This document shows positions 16,095 through 24,048 of a stretch of DNA of 32,770 bases, one piece after another. Under the pieces are notes generated by a model. The model ran no database searches, was not told the origin of the DNA, and saw only the letters and a program-made list of their open reading frames with translations. Every line of letters starts with the position of its first letter. Position 1 is the first letter of the stretch. The position numbers and the translations under genes are program-made. This stretch comes from Actinomycetes bacterium (GTDB lineage Bacteria > Actinomycetota > Acidimicrobiia > Spongiisociales > UBA5794): contig JAHEJX010000037.1 of NCBI GenBank assembly GCA_024638645.1, forward strand, positions 1-32,770, given 5' to 3'.

Positions 16095-17342
16095 ATGGGT
16101 ATCGCAAGTGTTCTCCACCACCACCGGATAGTTGCAGTATTGGCGTGCCTGCTGTTGGTCACGGCATGCGGGTCGGCCGACCAGGAGCCCACCACGAGCT
16201 CTCCGGTGGCGTCGACCTCGGCCCCGACCACTGCGGCACCTACTACGGGCCCGCCTGCGACCACAGTGGCGCCACCGACAACATCGTCCACGGCACCGAC
16301 TACGACGAGCCCTCCAGCTACGACGACCACGACCCCGCCAACCACGACCACGACTACGACCACCACCACCACAACGACAACAACGACGCTGCTGCCGCCG
16401 CCTCCCTTCGTCGGCTCGACCAAGCCGGTGAGCGGGCCTGGTAGCGGTTTCGGCCAGCTGGAAGAGACCCGGATGGCCCAGCATGTCAACTACGACCGGT
16501 TCGTTCTCGAATTCGAAGAGCACGTGCCCGCGTACGACATCGCATATGCCCATCCGCCGTTCATCGACATCCCAGGCAACATGGTCGGCGTGTGCGGGAA
16601 TGCCTTCCTCGCCGTGAACCTCCATGGAGCCTCCACGGTCGACTGGGAGGAGTCCGCCGGTGAAGACATCGTCCTGTCCTACGAGGGCCCATGGCGAGTC
16701 ACTGCCACTACGGACAACTACACAGAGGCCGTCTTCGTCACAGACTTCGAGTCGGACATGGAGTGGATCGTCGGGCTGGCGGATCGGGTTCCCTTCCGAG
16801 TCATCGAGTTGGCTAGCCCGGCGCGGCTGGTCATCGACGTCGGCCACGGCGATGTCACCAAGGCTGAGATCCCCACGCAGATGATCGACGGCAAGGGCAC
16901 CGGTTTCGGCTGGATGGCCGACTCTCGCCTGGCGGGCCACGACACGTTCGATCGCTTTGTGATCCAGTTCCGCGGCGGGTACCAACCCGGAGACGACTAC
17001 CCCGAGCCCGGCAGGCCCAACTACATGATCCACTACGCGACCGGCCCCTTTGGGGGCTGCGACGCAACGGATCTGATCCCGGTCGACGGTGATGCGTTCA
17101 TCATGGTCGAGCTGCGGCCGGCAACCGGTACGGACTGGAACGTCGACCCGCCACGGGTCATCTACACAGGGGAGAATCGACTGGCCGCCGACACCGTCAA
17201 CATCACGGAGGCGGTGCTGGCCGGCGAATGTGAAGGAATCCAATGGGTGATCGGCGTGGATGCGGTAACGACGTTCAGCGTGACCTGGATGACAAACCCG
17301 CTGCGCCTGGTGATCGACGTCCCGCATGTGACGGTGGATTGA
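16095..17342 (+). CDS. Lipoprotein with poly-Thr linker and two AMIN-like domains
   Basis: A 415-residue lipoprotein: signal peptide with lipobox LLVTAC (lipidated Cys25), a long Thr/Pro/Ser linker (about 31-100, including an unbroken run of about 16 Thr), then two homologous AMIN-like domains at about 115-265 and 285-410. The repeat is visible from paired motifs: GSGFGQLEETRMAQHVNYDRFVLEF versus a matching GTGFGWMADSRLAGH and DRFVIQF block, and closing SPARLVIDV versus NPLRLVIDV. AMIN domains bind peptidoglycan or septal/cell-wall partners; this group is common in actinobacterial lipoproteins. The start at 16095 is fixed by GGAGG seven bases upstream; an earlier in-frame ATG at 16041 would mask the signal peptide. 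Confidence 0.85.
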   Translation: MGIASVLHHHRIVAVLACLLLVTACGSADQEPTTSSPVASTSAPTTAAPTTGPPATTVAPPTTSSTAPTTTSPPATTTTTPPTTTTTTTTTTTTTTTTLLPPPPFVGSTKPVSGPGSGFGQLEETRMAQHVNYDRFVLEFEEHVPAYDIAYAHPPFIDIPGNMVGVCGNAFLAVNLHGASTVDWEESAGEDIVLSYEGPWRVTATTDNYTEAVFVTDFESDMEWIVGLADRVPFRVIELASPARLVIDVGHGDVTKAEIPTQMIDGKGTGFGWMADSRLAGHDTFDRFVIQFRGGYQPGDDYPEPGRPNYMIHYATGPFGGCDATDLIPVDGDAFIMVELRPATGTDWNVDPPRVIYTGENRLAADTVNITEAVLAGECEGIQWVIGVDAVTTFSVTWMTNPLRLVIDVPHVTVD

Positions 17343-17645
17343 CGCGCGGACCTCGCCGAACAGGAAACCGTCGACGCCGGCTCGACGAGTCGGCAACCCC
17401 GCCTCGTGCGTCCCCCAATTGAACTAGGCCACACGTCCGTTATGGTGTCTGTCGGGAACGGACGACCACGACTGGGGACCTGATCGACGGATTCCGCATG
17501 GTGCGGCGGATCGCATCGAGCCGATCGGCGACTGAATGCGCCGACGCTGCCAACGGTTGCGCAACCTCGGTGACCTCGCCCGTCCACGATCTAACCCCCG
17601 GGCCAACAACAATCGCCGCGGTCTGAGCGCGGCCAGGAGTTACAT
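17343..17645 (+). promoter_or_regulatory. Intergenic leader with candidate promoter for the glycosyltransferase
   Basis: This 303-base gap precedes the GT4 gene. A possible promoter is TTGAAC at 17419-17424 and TATGGT at 17441-17446, 16 bases apart, each matching the consensus in four of six positions. If used, the leader would be about 190 bases, long enough for regulation, but I see no known riboswitch. AGGAG sits six bases before the start codon at 17646. Short open frames here on both strands lack supporting signals. Confidence 0.3.
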
Positions 17646-18953
17646 ATGACAACCATGTCGGCGACAAGCCCTGGGCCGTTGCCCCGAATCCTCATGCTGT
17701 CCCTCCACGGGCATGTAGCCGCCGAACCAGAGCTCGGCCTCCCCGATACCGGCGGCCAAGTGGTCTTTGTACTCGAACTCGCCAAGCAGTTTCGGGCGTT
17801 GGGTTACGCCATCGACATCGTCACCCGCCGGTTCGAGAATCAACCAGAATTCGACGATATGGGACAGGATCTTCGTGTCTGGCGGATTCCCTTCGGAGGC
17901 CCTGATTTCATCCGCAAAGAAGACATGCACGACTATCTCGACGAGTTCGTGCTCCGCTTCTGCGAAATGTTCCCAGACAGGCGATTCCCCTACGAAGTGA
18001 TCAACTCCCACTACTGGGATGCCGGCTATGCAGGACAGAAGATCGCCGAAGAGATGAACGTCGCCCACGTCCACACGCCGCATTCGTTGGGCACCTGGAA
18101 GCGGCAGGACATGCAGGGTGACCCCCAACAGGTCGAGTCGAACTACCGCTTCGAGGAGCGGATCCGCAAAGAGTTTCTCACCTATCGCAGGTGCGACTAC
18201 ATCATCGCCACCACCAACCAACAGGTCGAGATCCTGAATCAGGAATACGACGTGCCGGCCGAACACGTGGCGATGATCCCGCCCGGCATCGCAGAGGGCA
18301 GGTACACGCCGGTGACGACCAATCAGGCGAGTGCCCTGCGCCGCAGATTCAAGTTCCGCAAACATGACGTGTACACGGTTGGCCGGGCGGCAGCGAACAA
18401 GGGATACGATCTGTTGATCCGCGCTCTGCCCGAACTGCGGGAGATGGTGCCCGACGCCCGCCTCCAGCTCGCAGTGGGCGCCAACTCCAAGGCGGACGAG
18501 CGCAAGATCGAGAAGTGGTCGGCATTGGCCGCCGAACTGGGCGTCGCTGAGCACGTCAATTGGCTCGGCCATGTGGCGGACGACGAAATGGCCGACTACT
18601 ACCGCGCCGCCCCGGTCTTCGCCCTTCCCTCTCGCTACGAACCCTTCGGTATGACCGCCGTCGAGGCTATGGCATGCGGAACGCCGTGCGTAGTGACGGT
18701 TCACGGCGGCCTTGAAGAGATGTTCGACTTCGGTTCCCACGCTTTGTTCGCCGACCCGAAGCGACCCAGGGAGTACGCAGTGATGCTGTCGATGGCACTG
18801 CGCTACCCGGCTCTCCACAAGCGACTGTCCATCGCCGGGGCCCGGTTCGCTCGCCGCATGTTCGGCTGGCGTGGTATCGCCCGGCGCACGCTCGTAGTCC
18901 TCGACCGTGCCCGCGGCATCCACGAGCGGGACCTGACCGAGCTCCCTGCTTAG
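17646..18953 (+). CDS. GT4 glycosyltransferase, mannosylfructose-/sucrose-phosphate synthase-like
   Basis: A 435-residue retaining glycosyltransferase with two Rossmann domains. The N-terminal signature SLHGHVAAEPELGLPDTGGQ, then VFVLELAKQ, TRRFENQPE, INSHYWDAGYAGQ and HTPHSLGTWK closely follow mannosylfructose-phosphate synthase and bacterial sucrose-phosphate synthases. The C-terminal domain has GRAAANKGYDLLIRALP and the E-x7-E motif Glu332/Glu340 (EPFGMTAVE). These enzymes transfer a sugar from GDP-mannose or UDP/ADP-glucose to fructose 6-phosphate. The length fits MfpsA-type proteins. The donor cannot be decided by eye. Its stop overlaps by four bases the convergent hydrolase gene; a matching phosphatase lies at 20860. 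Together they suggest synthesis of a non-reducing disaccharide solute. Confidence 0.85.
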   Translation: MTTMSATSPGPLPRILMLSLHGHVAAEPELGLPDTGGQVVFVLELAKQFRALGYAIDIVTRRFENQPEFDDMGQDLRVWRIPFGGPDFIRKEDMHDYLDEFVLRFCEMFPDRRFPYEVINSHYWDAGYAGQKIAEEMNVAHVHTPHSLGTWKRQDMQGDPQQVESNYRFEERIRKEFLTYRRCDYIIATTNQQVEILNQEYDVPAEHVAMIPPGIAEGRYTPVTTNQASALRRRFKFRKHDVYTVGRAAANKGYDLLIRALPELREMVPDARLQLAVGANSKADERKIEKWSALAAELGVAEHVNWLGHVADDEMADYYRAAPVFALPSRYEPFGMTAVEAMACGTPCVVTVHGGLEEMFDFGSHALFADPKRPREYAVMLSMALRYPALHKRLSIAGARFARRMFGWRGIARRTLVVLDRARGIHERDLTELPA

Positions 18954-20731
18954 TATCCCGAGCCGAATTCGGCCGGGTCGAGCGGAGGGAAGACCTTTGG
19001 ATTGGCGTCGCCGTGCAGCGTCAAATAGGCGTGAACATACGACGCGGCGCTCCATGCCTGGTGGGCCTTGCCCATCGGTCGACCAGTTTGCCCGTGGAGC
19101 CATTCGTTGAATTCCCACTCCCCGTGGAGACCCTGTCGGCACGACTCGGCGAGAATCGTCAGCTCCCGGTGGGCCAGTTCGACCCGGTCAACCGCGGCGA
19201 GGAAGCGGACCCAGAGCCCCCCGATGAAGGGCCAGATCCCGCCGTTGTGATAGTGGCCCGGCAGGTTGAGGAAGTTGACGAGGAAGTAGTCCTTCCAGTC
19301 TTCGGCACCGGAAGCGATTGGCGGATATAGGCAGGTCACCGGGAACGGGCTATTGACTCCGACGCCCCACAAGAAAGTGAAGAGCCGGTCGAGCTTGTGT
19401 TCATCGAGCAGGCCCGCCAGAGCTGCGAGGAGATTCGCGTATACGTCGCAGCGCCAGCCGTAATCGAATGGCGTGATCTGAGAGAGCAGGTAGTAAGCCT
19501 CACCCACCGAGAAGCGGCCACCTTGTGAACCGGCAATGTCCATGAGCTGTTCCCCGGTGGGCCAGAACTGGCGCAGGATCTCGCTGCGTATCCGGTCACC
19601 CTGTGCTCGCCAGCCCGACCCGTCATGGCCGAGAGCGTCCAGCAGGGCGGCAGTGTCGAGGCATGCCTGCCACCACAACACTTCGTCGTAGAGCACGTTG
19701 TATGACCGTGGAAAGATGTCCATCCAGTCGGACGATTCAGGGATCTCGAGAAGCGCGTCGTTGTTGGCATCGTGGGCCGCCAGCCACGCCATTGCCTTCT
19801 CGAGCGGCTCGAGAATCTCCTCTGCGAACTCTCGATCCCCGGTATGGAAGGCGAGACGGGCGGCACCGATGACGAACCAGATCACCGAATCGATGCTGCC
19901 GATACCGCCAATCCCGGAGTAGTCCGGCTGTTCGCCTTTGAGCCGCACGTTGGAAGGAATCTGGCCGGCCGGTGCCTGATGTTTGGCGAGCAACCGCAGG
20001 GTTCGCTCGAAGGCAGTGATGAGGTCGGGATCGTTGAGACACAGCGTCCACAACCCCGTGATGACGCCGTCGCGCGCCCAGACGGCGGCATAATTGGCAT
20101 CGTGCAGTCCGAGCGGATTGTCGGTGAGCGAGGCCGCGGTGAACCCCATCTCGGTGACATTTCGCCGCAGAGAATCGAGCGCAGCTGCGAATCCGTCGTC
20201 GCAGATGTCGGTTGCCGTTGCCGCCGGCCGCCCCAGGAGCTGACTCTCTTCCAGAGCGGCGATAACCGCGTCCTCGTCGGCCTCCGCAACCCAGCTGCCT
20301 TGTGCAGGAGCCTCGTCGCCGCCAATGACTATCAGCCGCTGCACATCAAACAGTCGTTGCGCATCGCCGGAAACCAATCGGTCGGCTCCTACAAGGCAGT
20401 ACGCCTCCGACGAGGGGACGAGGAGCGCATCGGCCAGATGGTTGACGGCTCCGGCGATGTCCGCCGGTGCCGTCGGGGGCGGCCAGGCTTCGACCAGTTC
20501 GTTCGCCGGCATTCGTGTGATCGACTCGGTACCCAAATCGACGACGTAGTCCGGTTCGGGAAGGCCATCAAAGGACGACCCTCCGATGTAGACGAGCACC
20601 GTACCCAACCTCACGCCGGCCAGCCGGTCACCGAGCCGGTGCCAGCCATCGCTTGTCGGTAGTCCCAACGCCTCGAGGTCTAGAGCAAGCAGGCTCTGCG
20701 GCGAGCTGGGCATCGCTGCCGGTGTTGTCAT
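18950..20731 (-). CDS. (alpha/alpha)6 glycoside hydrolase, amylo-1,6-glucosidase/GH100-like
   Basis: A 593-residue cytoplasmic protein. The first 170 residues are a beta-rich domain; the rest is an (alpha/alpha)6-barrel-like region with NYAAVWARDGV (Asp221, a probable catalytic acid), GGIGSIDSVIWFVIGAA, YHNGGIWPFIGGLW (494-507) and GEWEFNEWLHGQTGRPMGK (537-555, with Glu538/540/543). The order of the WARD and HNGGxWP motifs resembles GH100 neutral invertases and the amylo-alpha-1,6-glucosidase group. In this neighbourhood it may hydrolyse the disaccharide made by the adjacent glycosyltransferases. The start at 20731 has GGAGG about nine bases upstream and faces the phosphatase gene across a 128-base divergent region. 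The exact substrate is an inference. Confidence 0.75.
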   Translation of the reverse strand: MTTPAAMPSSPQSLLALDLEALGLPTSDGWHRLGDRLAGVRLGTVLVYIGGSSFDGLPEPDYVVDLGTESITRMPANELVEAWPPPTAPADIAGAVNHLADALLVPSSEAYCLVGADRLVSGDAQRLFDVQRLIVIGGDEAPAQGSWVAEADEDAVIAALEESQLLGRPAATATDICDDGFAAALDSLRRNVTEMGFTAASLTDNPLGLHDANYAAVWARDGVITGLWTLCLNDPDLITAFERTLRLLAKHQAPAGQIPSNVRLKGEQPDYSGIGGIGSIDSVIWFVIGAARLAFHTGDREFAEEILEPLEKAMAWLAAHDANNDALLEIPESSDWMDIFPRSYNVLYDEVLWWQACLDTAALLDALGHDGSGWRAQGDRIRSEILRQFWPTGEQLMDIAGSQGGRFSVGEAYYLLSQITPFDYGWRCDVYANLLAALAGLLDEHKLDRLFTFLWGVGVNSPFPVTCLYPPIASGAEDWKDYFLVNFLNLPGHYHNGGIWPFIGGLWVRFLAAVDRVELAHRELTILAESCRQGLHGEWEFNEWLHGQTGRPMGKAHQAWSAASYVHAYLTLHGDANPKVFPPLDPAEFGSGY

Positions 20732-20859
20732 CTTCGAGGTCCTCCAGTGATCCGCCCCAGCATGGCCCACCCGACTGCTTCGACCAAGAACCCCCCGAGC
20801 TGTTGGGATATCGACGCAAATCGACCATCCTGCCTGCTCGGCAAGCAGACGGAGGATCG

Positions 20860-21606
20860 ATGCTGCGGCGGCTGTTGGCGACAGATCTCGACGGCACCTT
20901 CATCGGGGATGACACCGCGATGAAGGAGCTGTGGGCCGACCTCGAAGACGCCGGCATCATCGTCGCCTTCTCGACGGGCCGGCACCTTCCTTCTATCGAG
21001 GGTTTCTATAGAGAGGCGCAACTGGCGCGGCGGGCGCAGGCGTGCGTCTGTATGGTCGGCACCGAAATCTGGGTGCGCGACGACTCGAGGTACGAGCTGG
21101 ACGCCTCGTGGAGCGAACACATCACCGATGCGTGGAACAAGAGCGCGGTCGAAGAGATTCTCGGCGACATCCCGACGGTGACGAAGCAGCCGCCTGAGTG
21201 GCAGTCACCTTTCAAGAGCAGCTACTACCTGGAGCAGGATGCGGAGTCCGCTCTAGCCCGGATCCACGACGAACTCGCCACCCGCGAGCTCGCCGCCAAA
21301 GTCGTCTACTCGGCAGGCAAGTTTCTCGATCTGCTGCCGCACCGCTCGGGTAAGGGAAGTGCCGTGAGCTGGCTGGCAGCCGCGCTCGGAGTCGACCCCA
21401 TTGACGTCATCACTGCCGGCGACACCGGCAACGACATCGACATGATGCGAGCCGATCTCGGATTCCGCTCTATCGCGGTAGGCAACGCGTCCGAAGAGCT
21501 GAGCCGAGTCCGGGAGCCGCAGATCTACCACGCCACCGCCGAATATGCCGCTGGGATCCGCGAGGGTCTGGAACACTACGGCTGGCTGCCGGCCCGTCCG
21601 ATGTAG
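20860..21606 (+). CDS. HAD phosphatase, sucrose-/mannosylfructose-phosphate phosphatase type
   Basis: A 248-residue HAD hydrolase of the Cof/sucrose-phosphatase type. Motif I is DLDGT with nucleophile Asp9 and Asp11, motif II STGR (38-41), motif III Lys165 (RSGKGSAV), and motif IV GDTGNDIDM (187-195). VGTEIW (66-71) is a hallmark of sucrose-phosphate phosphatases. It should remove the 6-phosphate from the product of the GT4 synthase. GGAGG lies four bases before the ATG at 20860; the frame extends upstream without support. An inverted repeat CTGCT-CGGCA-AGCAG sits at 20834-20848, just before the ribosome binding site. First gene of a probable three-gene operon ending at 23931. Confidence 0.87.
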   Translation: MLRRLLATDLDGTFIGDDTAMKELWADLEDAGIIVAFSTGRHLPSIEGFYREAQLARRAQACVCMVGTEIWVRDDSRYELDASWSEHITDAWNKSAVEEILGDIPTVTKQPPEWQSPFKSSYYLEQDAESALARIHDELATRELAAKVVYSAGKFLDLLPHRSGKGSAVSWLAAALGVDPIDVITAGDTGNDIDMMRADLGFRSIAVGNASEELSRVREPQIYHATAEYAAGIREGLEHYGWLPARPM

Positions 21607-21640
21607 TCGTGGAACAGGTGCTATCCAGGAAGGAGATCGT

Positions 21641-23014
21641 GTGAGCGACGAGCCAGTTTTTGGTGACAAGGGCCGGACCCACGTGCTGATGATCACCAAC
21701 CACGGCGTGCACGAGTGGAACGTCGTCCCCGGAATGCCAGACACGGGAGGGCAGAACGTCTTCGTCAACCAGTTCACCGAATCGCTTGTTGCCCAGGGCT
21801 ACCGGGTCACGATCGTCAACCGGGGCGGGTACTCCCATCCGGTCACCGGACTGCCGCAGACGGGTGTTCACTATCACCCGAGCGGCCATGCTCGCATCAT
21901 GTACCTCGAAGACGGCACCCCCGAGTTTGTCCGCAAAGAGGACATGGCCGACCAGATCCCGCCGCTGGTTGCCAACCTGCAAACCCAGTTGGCGGCAGAC
22001 GATGACGATGCAGACTTGATCATCTCCCACTACTGGGATGCCGCGATGCTCGGAGCTGGGTTCAACGAACGCGCCGCCCGGAGGGTGCCCCACGTGTGGA
22101 TTCCGCACTCGCTGGGCGCGTTGAAGAAGAAGAACATGGACCCTTCCACCTGGGCAGACCTGCGGATCGATGAACGCATCGCACTCGAACAGGACCTGCT
22201 CTCCAGCCTCGACGGTGCCGTCGCCACCTCCAGCAGCATTCGCGACACCTTCGTGGACTCCTACGGCCATTCTCCGAAATACTTCCTCCCGCCATGCGTC
22301 GACGAATCCCGATACCGGCCCCGCAACGACGCTGACTGCGACGCCATATGGGATTTCCTGGCGGCGCGCTCGCTGCACACCGCAGATGAGCTGCGGCAAC
22401 GTCGCATCGTCACCGAGATCAGCAGAACCGACGCCACCAAACGCAAGGACGTTCTAATCCGCGCCTTCGCCCGGACACGGGAGAGAATCGATGGCCTCGC
22501 CCTGGTCGTCGCCCTGGACGAAACGGCGGGAGTGGCCTACGACGAAGCCATGTCGTTGATCCACGAACTCGAGCTCGAAGAGGATGTGATTCCGATCGGC
22601 TCGGTCTGGGAACAGCTGCCATGCCTCTACGCGATCACCACCGTGTATTGCACCCCTTCGGTCATGGAGGGGTTCGGGATGAGCGCCCAGGAAGCTGCCG
22701 CCACCGCCAAGCCGGTGGTCTCGTCCGACCTGGTTCCGTTTGCGGTCGAGTACCTCCTCGGCGACGAACCGGACCAGGTGCAGTTCTCGGATGGTGATGG
22801 CGTCCGCGATTTGCTCGTCGGTGAAGGCGGCGTGGTGGTTCCGGCCGACGACGTTGCCGGATTCGCCTCCGCCCTCGAGATGTTGCTTAGGGACGACGAG
22901 CGGCGCATCGCAATGGGGCAAAGGGCTCTCGAGATCACGGTGCCGTACTTCACCTGGGAGCGACGAACCCGCGATTTGCTCGACGACCTCCGCCTGACGC
23001 CGCAACGCCAATGA
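21641..23014 (+). CDS. Second GT4 glycosyltransferase, sucrose-phosphate synthase-like
   Basis: A 457-residue GT4 enzyme, distantly similar to the one at 17646. Shared landmarks are GMPDTGGQNVFVNQF, ISHYWDAAMLG, IPHSLGALKKKN and the E-x7-E motif Glu343/Glu351 (MEGFGMSAQE). The TDATKRKDVLIRAFA segment is the usual nucleotide-sugar binding region. Residues are otherwise quite different from the first copy, so it probably uses another donor or acceptor and may extend or replace the first reaction. The GTG start at 21641 has AAGGAG five bases upstream and lies 34 bases after the phosphatase stop. Its own stop overlaps the next gene by four bases (ATGA). Confidence 0.82.
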   Translation: MSDEPVFGDKGRTHVLMITNHGVHEWNVVPGMPDTGGQNVFVNQFTESLVAQGYRVTIVNRGGYSHPVTGLPQTGVHYHPSGHARIMYLEDGTPEFVRKEDMADQIPPLVANLQTQLAADDDDADLIISHYWDAAMLGAGFNERAARRVPHVWIPHSLGALKKKNMDPSTWADLRIDERIALEQDLLSSLDGAVATSSSIRDTFVDSYGHSPKYFLPPCVDESRYRPRNDADCDAIWDFLAARSLHTADELRQRRIVTEISRTDATKRKDVLIRAFARTRERIDGLALVVALDETAGVAYDEAMSLIHELELEEDVIPIGSVWEQLPCLYAITTVYCTPSVMEGFGMSAQEAAATAKPVVSSDLVPFAVEYLLGDEPDQVQFSDGDGVRDLLVGEGGVVVPADDVAGFASALEMLLRDDERRIAMGQRALEITVPYFTWERRTRDLLDDLRLTPQRQ

Positions 23015-23931
23015 GCGACGGCACCGAGCTTGCCGAGCTGCTGACCGCGACCTGGCAGCACCAGGCCGACGTTGGCTTCCTGCTCGCACCACCGGATGAG
23101 GCCGGCGTCGAAGAAAGGGCAGTTCGCGACGACATCTCAGGGGTCGTGTTCCGGTTCCGCTGGATGCCGCATCGGGAACTCCGCATCGATACTGCTGCGC
23201 TGGAGGAGCGCGGGATCCTCAATCCTGACCGTGACGAGGAAAGGCTGTTCCGCGATAAGCGCGATCCGTCCGGCCGGCACTGTTTCTTGTGTTCAGAGAA
23301 CATCGCCGAATGCCATCCTCTGGAGGAACTGGTTCCACTGCGGCTGGCGGGCCGCGACTACCTGGCCGGGGCGAACTTCGCCTGGATCGAGCTGAATCAC
23401 TACACAGTGATGTCCGCCGAGCACGTCGACCAGGCATTCTCTCCCGCTGTGCTGGCTGCCATGGTCGAGCTCCATCAACGTACCGGAGGCGAGTTCCGCG
23501 TCATCTACAACGCCGCCGAAGCCGGGGCAACGATTCCGTGGCATCTCCATTTCCAGATCACGTCGGAACAGCTTCCGGTTGAGGGGCTGGCCGCAGGCGC
23601 GGAGCCCACGTACCCCATGGCGCTACGCCGTTTCACCGTCACACAAGATGACACCACGGCGGCGTTGGCCGCCATCGATGCATGGCAGGGCGAGGACCCG
23701 GACAACCATCGGGTCAACGTGCTGGTCGCCGGCCCGGCCACTGCGCCCGTGGTCCATGTGTTTGCTCGGGACCGGCGCCTCACCCACTCGCCTGTCAAAG
23801 GCCTCATGGGAGGGTTCGAGATGTGTGGCGACCTGGTGTACAGCGAGCCTGACAAGCGGGACGAGTTCCAAAACGCCTCCGCTGCGATGGCGAGGCAGGC
23901 CCTCGAGGATGTTCGGCCGGCCGGGTTCTGA
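23011..23931 (+). CDS. DUF4922 protein, HIT-type nucleotide-sugar phosphorylase-like
   Basis: A 306-residue soluble protein of the GalT/Apa2 branch of the HIT superfamily. A zinc-type CFLC motif (Cys91, Cys94) lies in the middle, and the active-site triad WHLHFQ (His178, His180, Gln182) lies in the expected H-x-H-x-Q arrangement. Relatives include GDP-L-galactose phosphorylase and ATP adenylyltransferase, which split nucleotide-linked bonds with phosphate. Because its ATG overlaps the glycosyltransferase stop by four bases (ATGA), the two are translationally coupled. In this setting it may recycle or balance the NDP-hexose donor (for example GDP-mannose or ADP-glucose). That substrate is an inference from context. 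Confidence 0.78.
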   Translation: MSDGTELAELLTATWQHQADVGFLLAPPDEAGVEERAVRDDISGVVFRFRWMPHRELRIDTAALEERGILNPDRDEERLFRDKRDPSGRHCFLCSENIAECHPLEELVPLRLAGRDYLAGANFAWIELNHYTVMSAEHVDQAFSPAVLAAMVELHQRTGGEFRVIYNAAEAGATIPWHLHFQITSEQLPVEGLAAGAEPTYPMALRRFTVTQDDTTAALAAIDAWQGEDPDNHRVNVLVAGPATAPVVHVFARDRRLTHSPVKGLMGGFEMCGDLVYSEPDKRDEFQNASAAMARQALEDVRPAGF

Positions 23932-23935
23932 GTTG

Positions 23936-23973
23936 CGACGGGCGGTCGCGGCGCCCGATTCCTGCGCCCGTCG
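23936..23973. terminator. Hairpin between convergent operons
   Basis: CGACGGGCG at 23936-23944 is the exact reverse complement of CGCCCGTCG at 23965-23973, separated by 20 bases that can themselves fold. A second palindrome, TGCCCGGGCA, follows at 23977-23986. It lies just after the DUF4922 stop and before the end of the convergent transporter gene (24049). There is no T-run on either side. Confidence 0.55.
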
Positions 23974-24048
23974 GGTTGCCCGGGCAGACACGGTTCCTTC
24001 GTCCAATCGCGCTTCCGCACGAGCCGTCATGGCCAACCGCCCGAAGTC

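Noticed and set aside
16050-17396. Long minus-strand frame opposite the AMIN-like lipoprotein
   Set aside because: The plus strand has a ribosome binding site, lipobox and duplicated domains; the opposite frame has none of these.
17499-17627. Short plus-strand frame of 42 codons in the glycosyltransferase leader
   Set aside because: No ribosome binding site and low-complexity Ala/Ser/Thr composition; a leader peptide is possible but unsupported.
17440-17667. Minus-strand frame of 75 codons with plausible amphipathic composition
   Set aside because: It overlaps the glycosyltransferase start and its ribosome binding site, has no ribosome binding site of its own and no recognised motif.
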